Origin: Flavobacterium circumlabens
GTDB lineage: Bacteria; Bacteroidota; Bacteroidia; Flavobacteriales; Flavobacteriaceae
DNA length: 64,000 bases
Assembly (NCBI RefSeq): GCF_004345565.1
Contig: NZ_SLWA01000004.1
Coordinates: 242,556-306,555 of the forward strand
Direction of reading: 5' to 3'
A model generated the notes under the pieces. It had not been told where the DNA came from. It searched no databases and worked only from the letters and a program-made list of their open reading frames with translations. A program made the translations under genes and the position numbers. This document shows positions 63,101 to 64,000 of the stretch, piece by piece. Position 1 is the stretch's first letter; every line of letters starts with the position of its first letter.

Positions 63101-64000
63101 AAATATACCTTCCAATCTTTACCAAAAACCTCTCTAAGACTGGCAATTGTTGGACAACCAGCTACATTGCTGCCTAAATTATAATTAAATAAAACATCAT
63201 ACTCTTTGCTGTTTTTGTCTTTGTAGTAACCTGGTTTTAAATTTTTAGGAGTTAGTTTTTTTGCTATTTCGGCAAAGTCAAAATTAGCTTTTGATTTTCT
63301 GTAAAATAAAAAATCTATTTGTTCTCTTTCATCAGCAGTTAGCACCCGAAGTTTATCGTCATTTAAAGTTTTTATTTTAATATTATTCAAATAACTATAC
63401 AATCTAAATTCTTCATAATCCGGATGCGAAATAGGAACACATGCCTTTCTATTCTCTAAAGGACATTTAGCAACCAATCCTTTTTGGGATTTTAAAGGTC
63501 TTTGAAAAAATATTGCTTCTTTAATTTTATCTTTTAACTCACTTGCAATATTCTGCCTATTACAAATAGTTTCAAACTCTTTCAAGTAATGATCTTCTCT
63601 GTGAGTATATTCTCCTCTAATTTTTTCTCCTTTTTCATATAAGGTGTAAAAATATTCTCCAAGTGTTAAGCATTTTGCATCTTCAATTTTTTCAGATAAA
63701 TCGCTTATAGCTCTTTTTACCGGACCAAGAAATTCTTTCTTATTCAAACGTTCTATTAACTTTTCTTTTAATTCATCATAAACCAATGTAGAATTATCCT
63801 TAATTATTGCATTAAATGCTCTTGATAATGTAAATAAAGGTTTATCAAGAGCCTCATCCTTATCGAATGAAGAGAGAAAATCAATAAATAATTCGGAAAA
63901 TTCAGCGATTGAATGAGATTCATTAATTATAGAATTTATGTCAAATTTCTTTTCTTCAATAATTGAATTATCAGAACTATCTAGTCTATTACTCAAAAAA
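60187..64000 (-). CDS. cas9: Cas9, type II-C (N-terminus beyond the window)
   Basis: RNA-guided DNA endonuclease. 1269 residues or more are visible and the frame is open at the right edge, so the start, RuvC-I and the Arg-rich bridge helix lie outside. Visible parts: FFQRPLKSQKGLVAKCPLEN (recognition lobe), RuvC-II IHIEMPRELN near visible residue 600, HNH motif FDIEHTIPRSRSLDNSQTNK near 695, RuvC-III HHAKDAVVVACC near 858, then a coiled stretch (KQIKKDIEELKKQMKNVKEE) and the PAM-interacting end. All visible catalytic residues are intact. Size and the lack of csn2 or cas4 nearby fit type II-C. Confidence 0.93.
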   Translation of the reverse strand, partial: FLSNRLDSSDNSIIEEKKFDINSIINESHSIAEFSELFIDFLSSFDKDEALDKPLFTLSRAFNAIIKDNSTLVYDELKEKLIERLNKKEFLGPVKRAISDLSEKIEDAKCLTLGEYFYTLYEKGEKIRGEYTHREDHYLKEFETICNRQNIASELKDKIKEAIFFQRPLKSQKGLVAKCPLENRKACVPISHPDYEEFRLYSYLNNIKIKTLNDDKLRVLTADEREQIDFLFYRKSKANFDFAEIAKKLTPKNLKPGYYKDKNSKEYDVLFNYNLGSNVAGCPTIASLREVFGKDWKVYLSSNFLKNTKTENNKVVRKTEEDIIEDIWHVLFRFDKEGLLKQFAIDNLSCDEKTANKFSKIKLKQDYGSLSLKAIRNILPYLRENLIYSHSVFLANMKNILPAEIWNNEENKRVIKNEINFILENYKVYSNNIEIVNGLINNIKKENGTWSSDNKFVAEIYKKDLEKQVKDFVGTKKWNETPIVYQASILKECFELFSTQMQLKSGRGEFAKKKTIDEILKQFLNDNFNVDAGGLKKLYHPSAIEVYKKAKRSEDDGKLYLGSPLISSIKNPMAMRSLHQLKKVVNQLIKDDLIDEETVIHIEMPRELNSANERVSIRQWQEELKNRRNKYAEEIKSIFRGDIKTDDCNDVKSLEYEPTENDILKYQLWIEQDKVCLYTGKTICLSDFIGSNPKFDIEHTIPRSRSLDNSQTNKTLCCSIYNREVKKDKIPFECGNNDEILLRISHWYAKYKGLEDQIKDVSKKIKVASTKENRDKNIIKRTKLKFEHTYYYKKYKSFTIEEIPEGFKNSQSVDIGIISKYGNLFLKTAFSKVYAVKGKTTANLRQMWGLEEKTRDNNSHHAKDAVVVACCTRDINDALANYYHDLEQFEFYGKPKPSFSHRIPWKGFNDDVKEFDKNILISHHTPDVFSTQSKKAIRKRGIIQRNDKGEIKYKQGDTVRGALHKESFYGAILREELNKKTGKTEEVVKYVKRQSIDLFKDIDLKNIVDDKIKEIVEKGREQEKQIKKDIEELKKQMKNVKEEEEQQFKVDIQLLESKIKNELYVLPNQNGSPVPIKKIRYFTNDVSNPLLIKKHRDVSRHEHKQHYFAKNDGNYCFAIYEGKDKKDKFITEYKVVNNYEAGKYYNSKANTHKFPLEYNIEDKSKNVLELKFLLKTGTLVLFYKNFKDEIWELDNLDLAKRLYKTAAIEADGRIQFRLHSTSKPDGQLEKSSEINFEIPNEKLRLSKSALNVIVEGFDFKISSTGKISKM

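Overview
The window is about 64 kb of a Flavobacterium-like genome (Bacteroidota). Supporting this are the low G+C, promoter boxes of the TAnnTTTG type, a type IX secretion C-terminal sorting domain, an SpvB/Rhs protein of the flavobacterial kind and a type II-C CRISPR system. Most of the window is ordinary chromosome. Two stretches are accessory: an Rhs toxin/immunity array at about 18.7-32.7 kb, and a CRISPR-Cas segment that starts at a tRNA-Ser gene at 54.0 kb and runs off the right edge.

Layout. 0.1-18.4 kb: housekeeping genes (dsbD, tilS, pabB, lipocalin, lpdA, a divergent Lrp regulator and Cys/Met lyase, an amino acid permease, a large FAD/Fe-S dehydrogenase). The gaps between them are filled with low-complexity intergenic repeats. 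18.7-32.7 kb: an SpvB-Rhs polymorphic toxin operon on the minus strand. The main SpvB and Rhs frames are split by an apparent single-base frameshift. Downstream lie two silent Rhs tips and ten small membrane-protein genes, most likely immunity genes. Five of the gaps next to these genes still hold decayed 3' ends of lost toxin tips. 33.3-36.1 kb: unknown genes and an orphan restriction-like PD-(D/E)xK protein. 36.3-44.8 kb: an esterase, then a peptidoglycan-recycling cluster (anmK, family-10-like hydrolase, AmpG-like transporter, TPR protein, GNAT, GH3/NagZ). 44.9-47.3 kb: a thiol-redox cluster (peroxiredoxin, thioredoxin, small conserved protein, tpx). 47.3-53.9 kb: an envelope/division run (dgkA, ftsK, lolA, LptF/G, ribB, thioesterase).

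54.0-64 kb: tRNA-Ser(UGA), a tyrosine recombinase, a decayed IS3-family orfA, then cas1-cas2 on the plus strand converging on a CRISPR array of 31 repeats. On the minus strand, in transcription order, come cas9 (N-terminus beyond the window), a parD-parE pair with a palindromic operator, a candidate tracrRNA, and the array itself. The anti-repeat sits 43 bases before the first repeat on the same strand, so tracrRNA and pre-crRNA could be one transcript.

The observations most worth a second look are the scarred toxin/immunity array, the frameshift that separates SpvB from Rhs, the tracrRNA placement, the toxin-antitoxin pair inside the CRISPR locus, and a tandem set of hairpins with compensatory stem changes near 33.1-33.3 kb. 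All calls rest on reading the sequence; no database search was run.
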